Of a stretch of DNA of 64,000 nucleotides, positions 27,780 through 36,958 are shown piece after piece. The translations under genes and the position numbers were made by a program. The stretch is from JAFEDN01 sp963795715 (lineage in GTDB: Bacteria > Pseudomonadota > Gammaproteobacteria > Coxiellales > Coxiellaceae): assembly GCA_963795715.1 (NCBI GenBank), contig CAWCIY010000002.1:186001-250000 (forward strand), in the 5' to 3' direction. The stretch's first letter is position 1. Each line of letters begins with the position of its first letter. Under the pieces are notes generated by a model, which worked only from the letters and a program-made list of their open reading frames with translations, was not told the origin of the DNA and made no database searches.

Positions 27780-29080
27780 TTGCATCCTCCTGGGGAAGAT
27801 TGGGAAAATGGCCGCATGACGTCCATGTCCTGACGGATAGGCGCCATGTCACCGATTTATTAAAAAGTGACCGGCCGGGTATTGCCTACGGCATGGGACG
27901 TAGTTATGGTGATGTCTGTTTGAATCCAGGAGGGATTTTATGGAATACCAGCCGATTGGATCGCTTTATTAGTTTTGATGAGCGCACAGGCAGACTAAGC
28001 TGTGAAGCGGGCGTACTATTGCGTGACATCCAGCGATTGGCCGTTCCTCGCGGCTGGATGCTTCCTGTCACACCGGGCACGCAAATGGTCACGGTAGGGG
28101 GCGCTATCGCCAACGACGTTCATGGCAAAAACCATCATTTAGCTGGTTCATTTGGTGATCATGTTCAGCGGATTAAACTAGTCCGCACAAATGGCGCTTG
28201 CATTGAATGTGGCCCAGACTATTCGCCCACATGGTTTGCAGCAACCGTCGGCGGCCTCGGCCTTACCGGTGTCATAATTGAAGCTGAAATTCAACTACGC
28301 CCAGTGAGTAGCCCTTGGCTAGACACCGAAACTATTTCTTATCGAAGTTTGGATGAATTTTTTCATTGGGCGGATGTCTCAGAAACCGAATGGGAACATA
28401 CCGTTTCTTGGGTGGATTGTACTTCAGGGCGGGGAAATAATGCTCGCGGAATTTTTATGCGGGCTAATCTGGCAAAAACTCACGCCAGCGCCAACACACC
28501 GCCCGATCGAAAGTTGACTATTCCTTTTGTGCCACCACTATCTTTGGTTAACCGGTGGTCATTACGTCCATTCAGCCGGGCGTACTTCCATATTAAAAAA
28601 AGACAAGCTGGAAAACAGATCATTCATTATGAAACTTTTTTCTATCCACTTGATCATTTACTGGAATGGAATCGGTTATATGGACCTAAAGGTTTTTTTC
28701 AATATCAAAGTGTGGTGCCACGTAGTGTTGGGCGTGAAGTAACTCAAGCGATGTTGAATGAAGTCACTCATTCAAGAAGCGGGTCATTATTAACCGTGTT
28801 AAAAACATTTGGCAACCGACAATCAATGGGTATGCTCAGTTTTCCGCAGCCTGGAGTTACTTTAGCGCTGGATTTTCCTAATCAGGGGGAGAGAACACTA
28901 AAACTATTTGAGCGGCTAGATGCTATTGTGCGAGAAGCCGGTGGACGAATTTATCCCGCTAAGGATGCTCGAATGCCTCGAGATTTATTTCAATCCGGGT
29001 ACCCTCGTCTTGCTGAATTCTTATCATACCGTGATCCAGGCATCAGTTCGGCACTATCACGGCGATTAATGGGAGATTAA
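27773..29080 (+). CDS. FAD-linked decaprenylphosphoryl-ribose oxidase-like protein (DprE1-like)
   Basis: A 435-residue vanillyl-alcohol-oxidase-type flavoprotein. The FAD domain shows AYGMGRSYGD near residue 45, PVTPGTQMVTVGGAIANDVHGKNHH (the family's His-Gly flavin-site region) and ATVGGLGLTGVIIEAEIQL; the C-terminal cap ends with the usual KDARMPRDLFQSGYPRL. With its SDR neighbour it should oxidise the 2'-OH of polyprenyl-phosphoryl ribose, the first half of epimerisation to arabinose. The assignment follows sequence motifs plus the UbiA and SDR neighbours. Confidence 0.87.
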   Translation: MVIASSWGRLGKWPHDVHVLTDRRHVTDLLKSDRPGIAYGMGRSYGDVCLNPGGILWNTSRLDRFISFDERTGRLSCEAGVLLRDIQRLAVPRGWMLPVTPGTQMVTVGGAIANDVHGKNHHLAGSFGDHVQRIKLVRTNGACIECGPDYSPTWFAATVGGLGLTGVIIEAEIQLRPVSSPWLDTETISYRSLDEFFHWADVSETEWEHTVSWVDCTSGRGNNARGIFMRANLAKTHASANTPPDRKLTIPFVPPLSLVNRWSLRPFSRAYFHIKKRQAGKQIIHYETFFYPLDHLLEWNRLYGPKGFFQYQSVVPRSVGREVTQAMLNEVTHSRSGSLLTVLKTFGNRQSMGMLSFPQPGVTLALDFPNQGERTLKLFERLDAIVREAGGRIYPAKDARMPRDLFQSGYPRLAEFLSYRDPGISSALSRRLMGD

Positions 29081-29833
29081 ATGGATAATAAAAAAAGAAT
29101 TGTTATTGTTGGTGCTACTTCGGCGATTGCTGAATATTGTGCGCGTGAATGGGTAAAAGAAACAGCGGTTGATTTAACTTTAATTGGCCGAAATCTTAGT
29201 AAAATTAACTGCGTGGCCGAAGATTTGCGGGTGCGCAGTCCGCAATCGGTTATTCGCGTGATTATCGCAGATTTTGTTGAACCATTAGCCATTCGCCGGC
29301 AAGTAGATGAAATCTTTGAGCAAGGGCCGGTGCACACGGTGTTGATTGCTCACGGTTTATTGCCGGAACAGTCAAGCTGCCAGGAAGATTTAAATTTGTC
29401 TAATCATGCCTTGACGGTAAATGGAATTTCCCCAGCTCTATTTGCAGAGGCTTTTGCCGGCCATATGCAAAAAGCTGGTGGTGGTGCTTTAGCAGTCATC
29501 AGTTCGGTCGCAGGAGACCGAGGCCGTAAATCAAATTATGTCTATGGAGCCGCGAAGGGACTAGTTACACGATATGTACAGGGTTTGCAACACCGTTTAG
29601 CTGGCACTGGCGTCAAAGTCTCGCTGATTAAGCCAGGGCCGACTGATACCCCAATGACAGCTCATTTCAAGCAGCGGGGTGTAGAAATGGCGAAAGCTGT
29701 CGATGTGGCGCATCTTATTGTTCGAGGCATACAACAGGGAAAATCAGTAATTTATGCTCCTAAAAAATGGGCTCTTATTATGCCCATCATTAGTCATTTG
29801 CCTGATTTTATTTTTAATAAATTAGATATATAA
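29081..29833 (+). CDS. SDR reductase, DprE2-like (decaprenylphosphoryl-2-keto-pentose reductase-like)
   Basis: A 250-residue classical SDR protein starting directly after the DprE1-like stop. The cofactor motif is IVIVGATSAIAEYCARE (the G-A-T-S-A-I-A variant typical of DprE2), and the catalytic Ser and Tyr/Lys are in VISSVAGDRGRKSNYVYGAAKG. It would reduce the keto intermediate to the arabinose epimer. It is the last gene of the cassette; the IS copy 2 begins 63 bases later. Confidence 0.87.
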   Translation: MDNKKRIVIVGATSAIAEYCAREWVKETAVDLTLIGRNLSKINCVAEDLRVRSPQSVIRVIIADFVEPLAIRRQVDEIFEQGPVHTVLIAHGLLPEQSSCQEDLNLSNHALTVNGISPALFAEAFAGHMQKAGGGALAVISSVAGDRGRKSNYVYGAAKGLVTRYVQGLQHRLAGTGVKVSLIKPGPTDTPMTAHFKQRGVEMAKAVDVAHLIVRGIQQGKSVIYAPKKWALIMPIISHLPDFIFNKLDI

Positions 29834-29896
29834 ACCTTTCAGCCATCAATCGTTAATTCTGATTCCCGTTTTGGCTGTTTATTTATAGATACAAAA

Positions 29897-31431
29897 ATAT
29901 CAGCAATTCCGCTATGTGTATTGTCAAGGGTTAGGGACAAAGAAATCCCCTCCATCCGAAATGGTCTAAAAAATTAAGAGCCGAAGAACAGTCAAGGCTG
30001 CGCGAAGCGCACCCCGAAGGGGTTTAGCCTTGACTGTTCGCAGGCGACCCCATCATTGGGTGATGCGCTGTGATCAGCGATAGCTGATCACAGCGCATGA
30101 TTACCTTTTTTCTTCAAAGATCTTCAGCATTTAAACAAGGCTTATTGCCCTAATCTGCTATTCGTGGTTATTTCCGTAGAAATACGCACAAGCTGTTCAT
30201 TCAGTTTAATAAGGTGCGTGCCCCAAACTCGCTAACGTGGTCCTCTCAGACTCACAGGAATTGCTACGGGGTCACGCAAACTGTTGCTGCTTCACTTGAT
30301 CTTTGATCGCTGCTCTCTTCTCATATAAGCATCCTGTTCTAATACAGGCTCTGATCCGCCCTGCCAGGTGTCGAGCTACCGCAACAATAGCCCGCTTCTT
30401 CCCTCGATGGGCGGATAATCTGTCATAAATCTCCTTCAAATTGGGATCTTGACGGATGGCCACCCATGCGGCTTCTATGAATATTTTACGGAATATAGAC
30501 CGACCCTGTCGACTAATATTCCCTTGTCGAACGTGCTCTCCAGAAGAATATTCACTCGGGGTCAGTCCCAGAAAACTAAAGAGCCTCTTCTCGTTTTTAA
30601 ACTGGCTCATATCCCCTAATTCATTCGCCAGTTCCCGGCCATGCAATAACCCTATGCCGGGGACACTTTCATAAATCATCGTTAATCCATCCTCCTGGGC
30701 TTGATTTTTGAGTTGCTCTTCAATCATCTTTAAACTCCGGGTTAAGTCCTGCCATTCCTGAGCATAACAGTGAATACTATACTTTAGGTCCTCAGGCACT
30801 TGAATATCGGATAGCTCATTTAATTTCTTCAGGATCCAGCAAGCAGATATCCTCGTATCATCTTCTACAGGCATCAATCCTTGCGTAAATAACAGGCCTT
30901 TCAATTGATTCCCTATTCGCTGCCGACTTTGCCAAATTTGCTGACGGAGTCGCGTGACGCTCCGTCGCCCTTCTTGTTCGACCGTCGGCACAAATATCCC
31001 TTTCAGGCGATGACTCGCTAGTTGGGTCGCTATTTTTAATGCATCGCGTTTATCCGTTTTTACCCGATCTCTCGATGCTACTTCAATGGCCCCAGGGTGC
31101 ACAACCTGGTTTTTAATTCCGTGCGATAATAAAAAACGATGCAAATGAAAACCTGAAAATCCGGCTTCATAGGCTGTTTTAACCTCCGCTCCCTGAAAAT
31201 GATTATGAATATAACTGAGTAATACCTCAGGCTTAGCAGGCATCGTATCACGCTTAATAACCTCTCCCTCGCAGATACTGACGCAACTATAGGTTTTTTT
31301 ATGAACGTCAATTCCCATATATATCGTCTTTCCTGTATAATCGTACTTGTACATATATCTTCCTCCATTATTCACTTCAATACCTTATTTTATAATGGAG
31401 GAAGATTTCTTAATACATCATAGCAACTCGC
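29897..31431 (-). mobile_element. IS110-family (IS1111-type) insertion sequence, copy 2
   Basis: Inverted, near-identical partner of the copy at 12128-13666, including the transposase, the SD-hiding hairpin (31357-31406) and the structured 3' region (29897-30271). Its transposase gene lacks one GAA codon and one base near the end. The ends are again next to GCAATTCC/GCGAGTTGC sequence. It lies between the sugar cassette and rpsF. Confidence 0.88.
30272..31354 (-). CDS. IS110-family transposase, copy 2
   Basis: Same DEDD recombinase as copy 1 (GIDVHKKTYSC, VKTDKRDALK, SRQGRSIFRK all intact), so both copies may be active. The ATG at 31354 has GGAGGA six bases upstream. A one-base loss before the end moves the stop forward, so the protein ends KQQQFA instead of KQQQFAVTP; this is outside the catalytic domains. 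Confidence 0.92.
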   Translation of the reverse strand: MYKYDYTGKTIYMGIDVHKKTYSCVSICEGEVIKRDTMPAKPEVLLSYIHNHFQGAEVKTAYEAGFSGFHLHRFLLSHGIKNQVVHPGAIEVASRDRVKTDKRDALKIATQLASHRLKGIFVPTVEQEGRRSVTRLRQQIWQSRQRIGNQLKGLLFTQGLMPVEDDTRISACWILKKLNELSDIQVPEDLKYSIHCYAQEWQDLTRSLKMIEEQLKNQAQEDGLTMIYESVPGIGLLHGRELANELGDMSQFKNEKRLFSFLGLTPSEYSSGEHVRQGNISRQGRSIFRKIFIEAAWVAIRQDPNLKEIYDRLSAHRGKKRAIVAVARHLAGRIRACIRTGCLYEKRAAIKDQVKQQQFA

Positions 31432-31504
31432 TGAATTATAACACATTGAAAAATATGGTAATAAAGAATATTGAAAATATAATTTTCGCAGAAAAACCCC
31501 TCCA

Positions 31505-31624
31505 GATGAGGGATCGCAAGTTCGATGCGAGCGGTAGCGACCTTTCCCTTCATTCCGGAGTTCTGGCTTTGCCAGAATTCCGGATAAGAACTAGGAAGCA
31601 ATTCACGCAGAGCGGGAATTGCTG
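31505..31624 (+). repeat. Dispersed palindromic repeat, copy C, upstream of rpsF
   Basis: The fullest intergenic copy: GATGAGGGATCGC, a first stem region, CCCTTCATTCCGGA, a stem-loop (GTTCTGGCTTTGCCAGAATTCCGG), GAACTAGGAAGCAATTCACGC and GCGGGAATTGCTG. It lies in the ~300-base gap between the IS and the rpsF operon; apart from it I see no other feature there. Confidence 0.75.
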
Positions 31625-31737
31625 CAAAAATATCTTGATCTTGGTTAGGTGATCAGTTAAAATTACCAGTTTTTAAACCCTTGCTCCGGATGAAACCGGG
31701 GCTGTATTCGAAGTACAACCAAAAGGAAAAAAGGCTT

Positions 31738-32168
31738 ATGCGACATTATGAAATCGTTTTTTTAGTTCATCCTGATTGTAGTGATCAGGTTCCGGGAATG
31801 CTTGACCGTTATCAATCCATGATAAAATCCAGCAAAGGGCATGTTCATCGTCTTGAAGATTGGGGCCGGCGGCAATTGGCTTATCCTATTAATAAAGTTC
31901 GTAAAGCCCATTATATTTTGATGAACATCGAATGTGATAATGCGCTTCTTCAGGAATTGGAAAGCGCTTTTCGATACAACGATGCGGTATTGCGCAACTT
32001 GATTATTAAACGTGATCGGTGCTATTACTGAGCCTTCACCGATGATGAAAGATCAAGAATATAGCGGTCATCATCGGAGTCATAAGCAGGCTGATCATGA
32101 TGATTTTGACACCGTTGAACCCGCTGAAACATGAAATTGAATTTGAATCTGAAGAAGAGAGGAGATAA
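31738..32168 (+). CDS. rpsF: 30S ribosomal protein S6 (frameshifted near the C-terminus)
   Basis: MRHYEIVFLVHPDCSDQVPGML and GRRQLAYPINKVRKAHYILMN are hallmark S6 segments; S6 binds 16S rRNA with S18. The ATG at 31738 follows AAAGGAAAAAAGG. An extra base near 31997 ends the first frame at 32031; the true C-terminus continues AITEPSPMMKDQEYSG and, after another indel near 32131, an acidic tail ending at 32168. The next gene rpsR starts 2 bases later. Confidence 0.9.
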
Positions 32169-32170
32169 TC

Positions 32171-32401
32171 ATGGCTACCTATTTCCGTCGTAAAAAATTT
32201 GCTTCCGTAGCGAGAAGCGGATCATGCTAATGAAATTGATTACAAAAATTTACGAGTTTTAAAAGAATACGTTATGGATTCGGCCGGATAGTTCCTAGCC
32301 GTATAACCGGAAGAAAAGCTCGTGATCAACGCTGTTTGGCTCGTGAAATTAAAAGAGCACGGTTTTTGGCGTTATTGGCATATTGTGATACCCACGAGTA
32401 G
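32171..32401 (+). CDS. rpsR: 30S ribosomal protein S18 (frameshifted as read)
   Basis: MATYFRRKKFASVA at the start, then IDYKNLRVLKEYVM, and KARDQRCLAREIKRARFLALLAYCDTHE at the end (last codon before the stop at 32401) are S18. Three changes of frame, near 32212, 32275 and 32310, interrupt it. The restored length of ~76 residues is normal. S18 pairs with S6 on the small-subunit platform. Confidence 0.88.
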
Positions 32402-32409
32402 AACATCTA

Positions 32410-33306
32410 GTGCTGCGTAAGCTGGGGCAATACCTTTTAGCAAATCCTCATCACGCCATGGCGATGGCTTTACTTTGCGCGGTGTTGCCTTTAATTTCTT
32501 TACCTGGGGGATTCCTGGCAGGTATTTTGGTCGGATTTATTACCCTAGGCCGTGGATACAAATCTGGGCTTTTGGTTTTAGCTGGGGTCGCTATTCCAGC
32601 CATCATCATGGCGCTTTGGAAAAAAGTATTTTTAATGATATTTTATTTTGCCGATGCGTACTCGTCTGGATATTGGCTATGGTTTTTCGAGCCACTGTTT
32701 CTTGGCGTTTAGTTTTGGAAGTAATGACATTACTAGGCATTCTGAGCATGTTGGGATTTTTTATTTGGTCAATAGGGGATGTCAGCGGCTGGTGGGTGTA
32801 AAACTTTAACGCATTATCAATCATTATTTAGTACTATCTTGAGTGGGAGTAAGCGAAGAAAAATTACAGCAAATGATGGCGCAAGTTGGTTCCCGTGGCT
32901 ACCGGTCTTGTTACTGGCTTTAATTTTAGTGGGTGCATTTTGTCAGCTTCTTTTAGCACGGTGGTGGCAATCCAGCAATTTACAGACCCGGTGGTTTAAT
33001 TAAAGAATTTGTCGAAATTCGCAATGGTTATATATTGGCGGTTTTATTCAGTATCATTTTGCTTGTCGCTTTATTTGGCCTTGGATTCGCGGTGGATTTA
33101 TTGCCTGTAGTAATTTTACCCTTAGCAATAGCTGGTCTTAAGTCTTGGTCATAAATGGGTTAGGATAAATAAAAAAACTGATATACTTGTTGGTGTTGAT
33201 TTACATCGGCTTGGTTTTTTTACCAGTCATCTTTATGGCCATTTTGGCCGTTTTAGGTTATATTGATACCTGGTGGAATTTTCGTAAACGAGTTAGCTTT
33301 TCGTGA
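32410..33306 (+). CDS. Predicted membrane protein of the DUF2232 type (frameshifted as read)
   Basis: Between rpsR and rplI lies a hydrophobic protein in at least five frame segments: LLCAVLPLISLPGGFLAGILVGFITLG, LEVMTLLGILSMLGFFIW, later hydrophobic runs around 32900-33150, and a final helix before FRKRVSF (stop at 33306). About six to eight membrane helices and ~298 codons match the DUF2232 family found at this position in Coxiella and relatives. Its function is unknown. Confidence 0.65.
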
Positions 33307-33322
33307 TATGAAGGTATTTAAA

Positions 33323-33787
33323 ATGCAAGTTATTCTACAACAAGAAGTCGCCAATTTAGGTAAAGTTGGCGATCAAGTCACACGTAAAGAGATGGTTTTG
33401 GGCGCAATTATTTGCTGCCACAAGGAATGGCTGTTTTAGCCACGCCAAAAAATATTGCTGATTTCGAAACCCGAAGGGCTGATTTAGAAAAGACTGCAGC
33501 CGATGTTTTAGCCAATGCTAAAATCCGTGCAGACAAAGTCGCTGAATTAGAAATCACTCTATTACCGCCCACGCTGGGGATGAAGGCAAATTATTTCGGT
33601 TCAGTCGGTCCAAGAGACATTGCGGATTCCATCACAGCAAAAGGCGTACAGATTGAAAAGAAAGAAGTGATTATGCCCGAAGGACCCGATTCGTCAAACC
33701 GGTGAATTTACCATTACACTTGAAATTGCACAGTGAAGTGTACTGTCCCAGCTGAAAATTAAAATCATTGGTGAAACCCGCACTTAA
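33323..33787 (+). CDS. rplI: 50S ribosomal protein L9 (frameshifted as read)
   Basis: The N-terminal domain MQVILQQEVANLGKVGDQV and the segment NYLLPQGMAVLATPKN are L9; the connecting helix and C-terminal domain follow (FGSVGPRDIADSITAKGVQIEKKEV, RQTGEFTITL, and KIKIIGETRT before the stop at 33787). Indels are at ~33400, ~33685 and ~33735. L9 binds 23S rRNA and affects frame maintenance. The length of ~150 residues is normal. Confidence 0.88.
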
Positions 33788-33839
33788 TTACTGTAGTCTG
33801 TCAATTTCGGGAGTAGAATACCGCGGTCGATGCCGCATT

Positions 33840-33950
33840 ACCCCTCCCTTTTGAAAAAGGGGGCGTAAAGGCGGGATTTTTAGTATCAGCCCTTCGGATC
33901 TTTTGGTCAATTAAAAATTGCCCCTCAGTGCGTTTTTTTCAAAGGGGGAA
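33840..33950. repeat. Palindromic repeat (CCCTCCCTTTTGAAAAAGGG type)
   Basis: CCCTCCCTTTTGAAAAAGGGGG opens and TTTTTTTCAAAGGGGGAA closes a ~110-base inverted repeat between rplI and dnaB. A cleaner copy is at 52066-52143. Such boundary palindromes (CCTCCCTTTNAAAAGGGAGG) are widespread between bacterial genes; here it could cap the ribosomal transcript. Confidence 0.6.
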
Positions 33951-34005
33951 GCAGAGCACTGTCAGAAATGACTGTTCGCTCAGTGATCCTACTTATGCGA
34001 AAATT

Positions 34006-35397
34006 ATGTCAAAATCGAATCAAAGCAGTTGCACCTCGCAGCTCCCAAAGTGCCTCCTCATTCCATAGAGGCTGAACAAGCTGTTTTAGGCGCGTTAATG
34101 ATCGATCATCGAGCCTGGGATCGTATGTCCGACCAATCAGTCACTGAAGATTTTTATCGAAATGATCATCGTCTTGATTTTTCAGGCCATGAGCTACCTA
34201 GCTGAACGAAGCCAGCCATTTGATGTCGATTACCGTTGCAGAAACCTTGCAAGATTCGACAGCAATTAGAAGTGGCAGGTGGAGAAGGGTATCTTTTTGA
34301 ATTAGCGAAAAATACCCCCACTGCAGCCAATATGCAGGCTTATGCCGAAATTGTGCGGAGAACGAGCGATATTGCGTCAATTGATCAGTGTTGGCACTGA
34401 TTTAGTTGAAAAAGCTTACAATGCTACTGGCGAAGAAAGCAAAGAGCTTCTGGATATTAGCTGAGCAAAAGGTATTTAAGATTTCCGAACAACATCACGC
34501 GAAACAGGCCCGGTGGATATCAGCACGATCTTAGCGCGTACCACGGATAGAATTAGACGAATTATTTCGAAAAGGCGACGCGTTAACAGGTGTTTCCTCT
34601 GGATTTACAGATTTCGATAAAATGACTTCTGGTTTACAAAAAGGAGAATTGATCATTATTGCCGGCCGTCCTTCCATGGGTAAAACCAGTTTTGCCATGA
34701 ATATTGCTGAAAATGTCGCAATTAAAACCCAAAAACCAGTGATTATTTTCAGTATGGAAATGCCTGCGGAATCATTAACCATGAGGATGTTTTCTTCTTT
34801 AAGCAGAGTAGATTTAAGCAAAGTGCTTACTGGTAAGTTGAGTGATTTGGATTGGCCACGAATTTCAACAGCGGTATCCTTGTTGGCGGAAACTCGAATG
34901 TATATAGATGATTCCGCCGGTTTGACGCCTTCAGATGTTCGATCTAGAGCGCAGGAGAATAGCCAGAGAAAATAATGGACTTGGTTTAATTGTGGTAGAT
35001 TATTTGCAATTGATGCGTGTCCCGGGAATGAAGGATAACCGGGTGTTGGAGATTTCAGAAATCTCTCGTTCGCTTAAAACATTGGCTAGAGAACTCAATG
35101 TTCCGGTGATTGCACTTATCGCAATTAAATCGCAGTTTGGAGCAGCGCACCGATAAGAGACCTGTCATGTCTGATATTCGTGAATCAGGGGCTGTGGAAC
35201 AAGACGCAGATTTAATTGCCTTTATTTACCGTGACGAAGTTTATAATAAAGAGACAGTCGATAAAAATATGGCTGAAATTCTCATTCGAAAACAACGTAA
35301 TGGTCCTATTGGGGACTTCAAAGTGACTTTCTTAGGACATCTGACCAAATTTGAAAATTATGCCGATGCAGAAATATTGGATCGAAATTACCTATGA
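34006..35397 (+). CDS. dnaB: Replicative DNA helicase DnaB (frameshifted as read)
   Basis: DnaB is the hexameric helicase of the replication fork. The N-terminal domain shows KVPPHSIEAEQAVLGALMIDHRAWD; the RecA-like domain shows Walker A in GRPSMGKTSFAMN (~34660), VIIFSMEMPAESLTMRM, GLIVVDYLQLM (Walker B) and KRPVMSDIRESGAVEQDADLIAFIYRDE. The span gives ~463 codons, as expected. Frame changes cluster at 34040-34590 and near 34960 and 35125. It overlaps alr by 4 bases (ATGA). Confidence 0.9.
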
Positions 35398-36479
35398 GTA
35401 ATAGCGTGCAAGCTGAAATTGATTTAGCCGCAGTGCGAAATAACCTGCGCCAGGTACGAAAATTGGCACCCACAAGCCGTATTTTAGCCATGGTGAAAGC
35501 AGATGCTTATGGTCATGGCATGGTTCGAGTTGCTGCCACTCATGCACTCGAAGGAGCGGATGCTTTCGGTGTCGCTTCTTTCGAAGAAGCAATGGTTTTG
35601 CGCAGCGCCGGTATCAATGAACCTATAGTGATTATGTCCCGGTTTGATCGCGCAGAACAATTATCCTTATGTGGTCCCAATAATTTTGCTGTGGTTGTTC
35701 ACCAACCTTACCAAGTGAAAATAATAGAAAATAACCCCTTGAAACAGCCATTATGCATTTGGTTAAAATTAGAAATTGGGATGAATCGATTGGGTTTACT
35801 ACCGGAGCAATTTGTAGATGCTTGGCAGCGCTTGCAAAAAATTTCCTGGGTAAAAAAACCGCTGATATTAATGAGCCATTTTGCTTGCGCCGATGAACCA
35901 GAGCATCCCTTAACCAATCAGCAAATTAAAGTCTTTAAAGAACTAACTGATCATTTACCAGGCCCGAAAAGCCTATCAAATTCCGCAGCCATTTGTTCGC
36001 GACCGGAAGTGGCTTATGATTGGGTCAGACCTGGAATTATGTTGTACGGCGCTTCACCTATTAAAAATAAAACCGCGAGTGAATTAGGATTAGAACCAGT
36101 GATGACTTTTAAATCCCGTTTGATTTCGATCAAACCTACCCGAAAGGGTGAAACGGTAGGTTACGGTGCAACCCAAAAATGCCCAGAAGATATTTTGCTG
36201 GGGGTGGCGGCAGTGGGTTACGGTGATGGTTACCCCCGTCATGCTTGTACAGGCACGCCGGTTTTAGTAAATGGAAAACGTTGCCGGTTATTTGGCCGAG
36301 TGTCGATGGATATGATTGCTTTAGATTTACGGGCAACGCCTGATGCCAAAGTAGGTGATTCCGTTATTCTATGGGGTAAGGGGCTTCCTGCTGAAGAGAT
36401 TGCCGATAGCGCCGAAACTATTACCTATGAATTATTCTGTCATGTCAACCGTCGAGTTGAGTTTATCACCCGTGATTAA
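35394..36479 (+). CDS. alr: Alanine racemase
   Basis: A PLP enzyme giving D-alanine for peptidoglycan. The PLP lysine is K35 in MVKADAYGHG, and the second catalytic Tyr is in AAVGYGDGYPRHA; GRVSMDMIALDL is also a family signature. At 361 residues it is complete and unbroken, marking the end of the damaged patch. The start overlaps dnaB (ATGA), and dnaB-alr is a common gammaproteobacterial pair. Confidence 0.95.
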   Translation: MSNSVQAEIDLAAVRNNLRQVRKLAPTSRILAMVKADAYGHGMVRVAATHALEGADAFGVASFEEAMVLRSAGINEPIVIMSRFDRAEQLSLCGPNNFAVVVHQPYQVKIIENNPLKQPLCIWLKLEIGMNRLGLLPEQFVDAWQRLQKISWVKKPLILMSHFACADEPEHPLTNQQIKVFKELTDHLPGPKSLSNSAAICSRPEVAYDWVRPGIMLYGASPIKNKTASELGLEPVMTFKSRLISIKPTRKGETVGYGATQKCPEDILLGVAAVGYGDGYPRHACTGTPVLVNGKRCRLFGRVSMDMIALDLRATPDAKVGDSVILWGKGLPAEEIADSAETITYELFCHVNRRVEFITRD

Positions 36480-36717
36480 TGTAAAAGCCATTGCCTGGAA
36501 GTGCCGCAGAGGTATGTTGGAGCTGGACATACTTTTGCAAAAGTTTTTTGAACAACATTTTTCAGATTTATCAACTCAAGAACAACAATTTTTTAATAGC
36601 TTACTTGATGAGGATGATCCCTTACTGGCCAGCTGGCTTTTTGGTTCAGAGCAACCGAATGATCCAAACTTTGCATCTTTAATCAGTAAAATTAAACCTA
36701 TTGAGCAACAAAATTAA
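36442..36717 (+). CDS. sdhE: FAD assembly factor SdhE (YgfY family)
   Basis: SdhE helps insert covalent FAD into succinate dehydrogenase. The conserved W-K-C-R-R-G-M-L-E-L-D is present, matching the R-R-G-M-x-E-L-D motif essential in the family, followed by FEQHFSDLSTQEQQFFNSLLDEDDPLLASWLFG. Two starts are possible: ATG 36442 (used here; 91 residues) or GTG 36472 (81 residues, nearer the usual ~85). Both overlap the alr end. A strong terminator follows 114 bases later, closing the operon. Confidence 0.88.
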   Translation: MSTVELSLSPVINVKAIAWKCRRGMLELDILLQKFFEQHFSDLSTQEQQFFNSLLDEDDPLLASWLFGSEQPNDPNFASLISKIKPIEQQN

Positions 36718-36830
36718 GTAATTTCAATGAGATACACGATTACCGGATTGATGGTCACCATCGAATTCATTAACTTAATAGCAGTGATGGGAGGCATCAT
36801 GTAATCTTCTGTACGCTATGTACTTCCTTA

Positions 36831-36860
36831 AAAACCCCGCCTCGTGCGGGGTTTTTTTTT
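36831..36860 (+). terminator. Rho-independent terminator of the dnaB-alr-sdhE transcript
   Basis: AAAACCCCGC and GCGGGGTTTT form a 10-bp stem around a CTCGT loop, followed by a run of nine T after the Gs. It is the best terminator in the window. Confidence 0.92.
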
Positions 36861-36958
36861 GCTAATTTTTGTTTAAGTTAACATTTAGTTAATCTCTGTA
36901 GTTTAGACTGACTCACTTTAGAATAGATAATTAAACTAAACAACAAAGAGATGAATAT

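Noticed and set aside
30456..30674. Open frames antisense to the transposases and other genes
   Set aside because: They mirror coding sequence of the opposite strand, lack ribosome-binding sites and occur equally in both IS copies.
12128..31431. The two IS copies as a composite transposon carrying the sugar cassette
   Set aside because: The interval also contains core genes (rseP, ung, rlpA), the IS110 family is not known to move flanked segments this way, and no target duplication is seen.
36870..36895. PmrA- or PhoP-like direct repeat (GTTTAAGTTAAC, TTTAGTTAATC) upstream of the GHKL gene
   Set aside because: The half-sites and spacing do not match either consensus well, and such AT-rich strings are common here.
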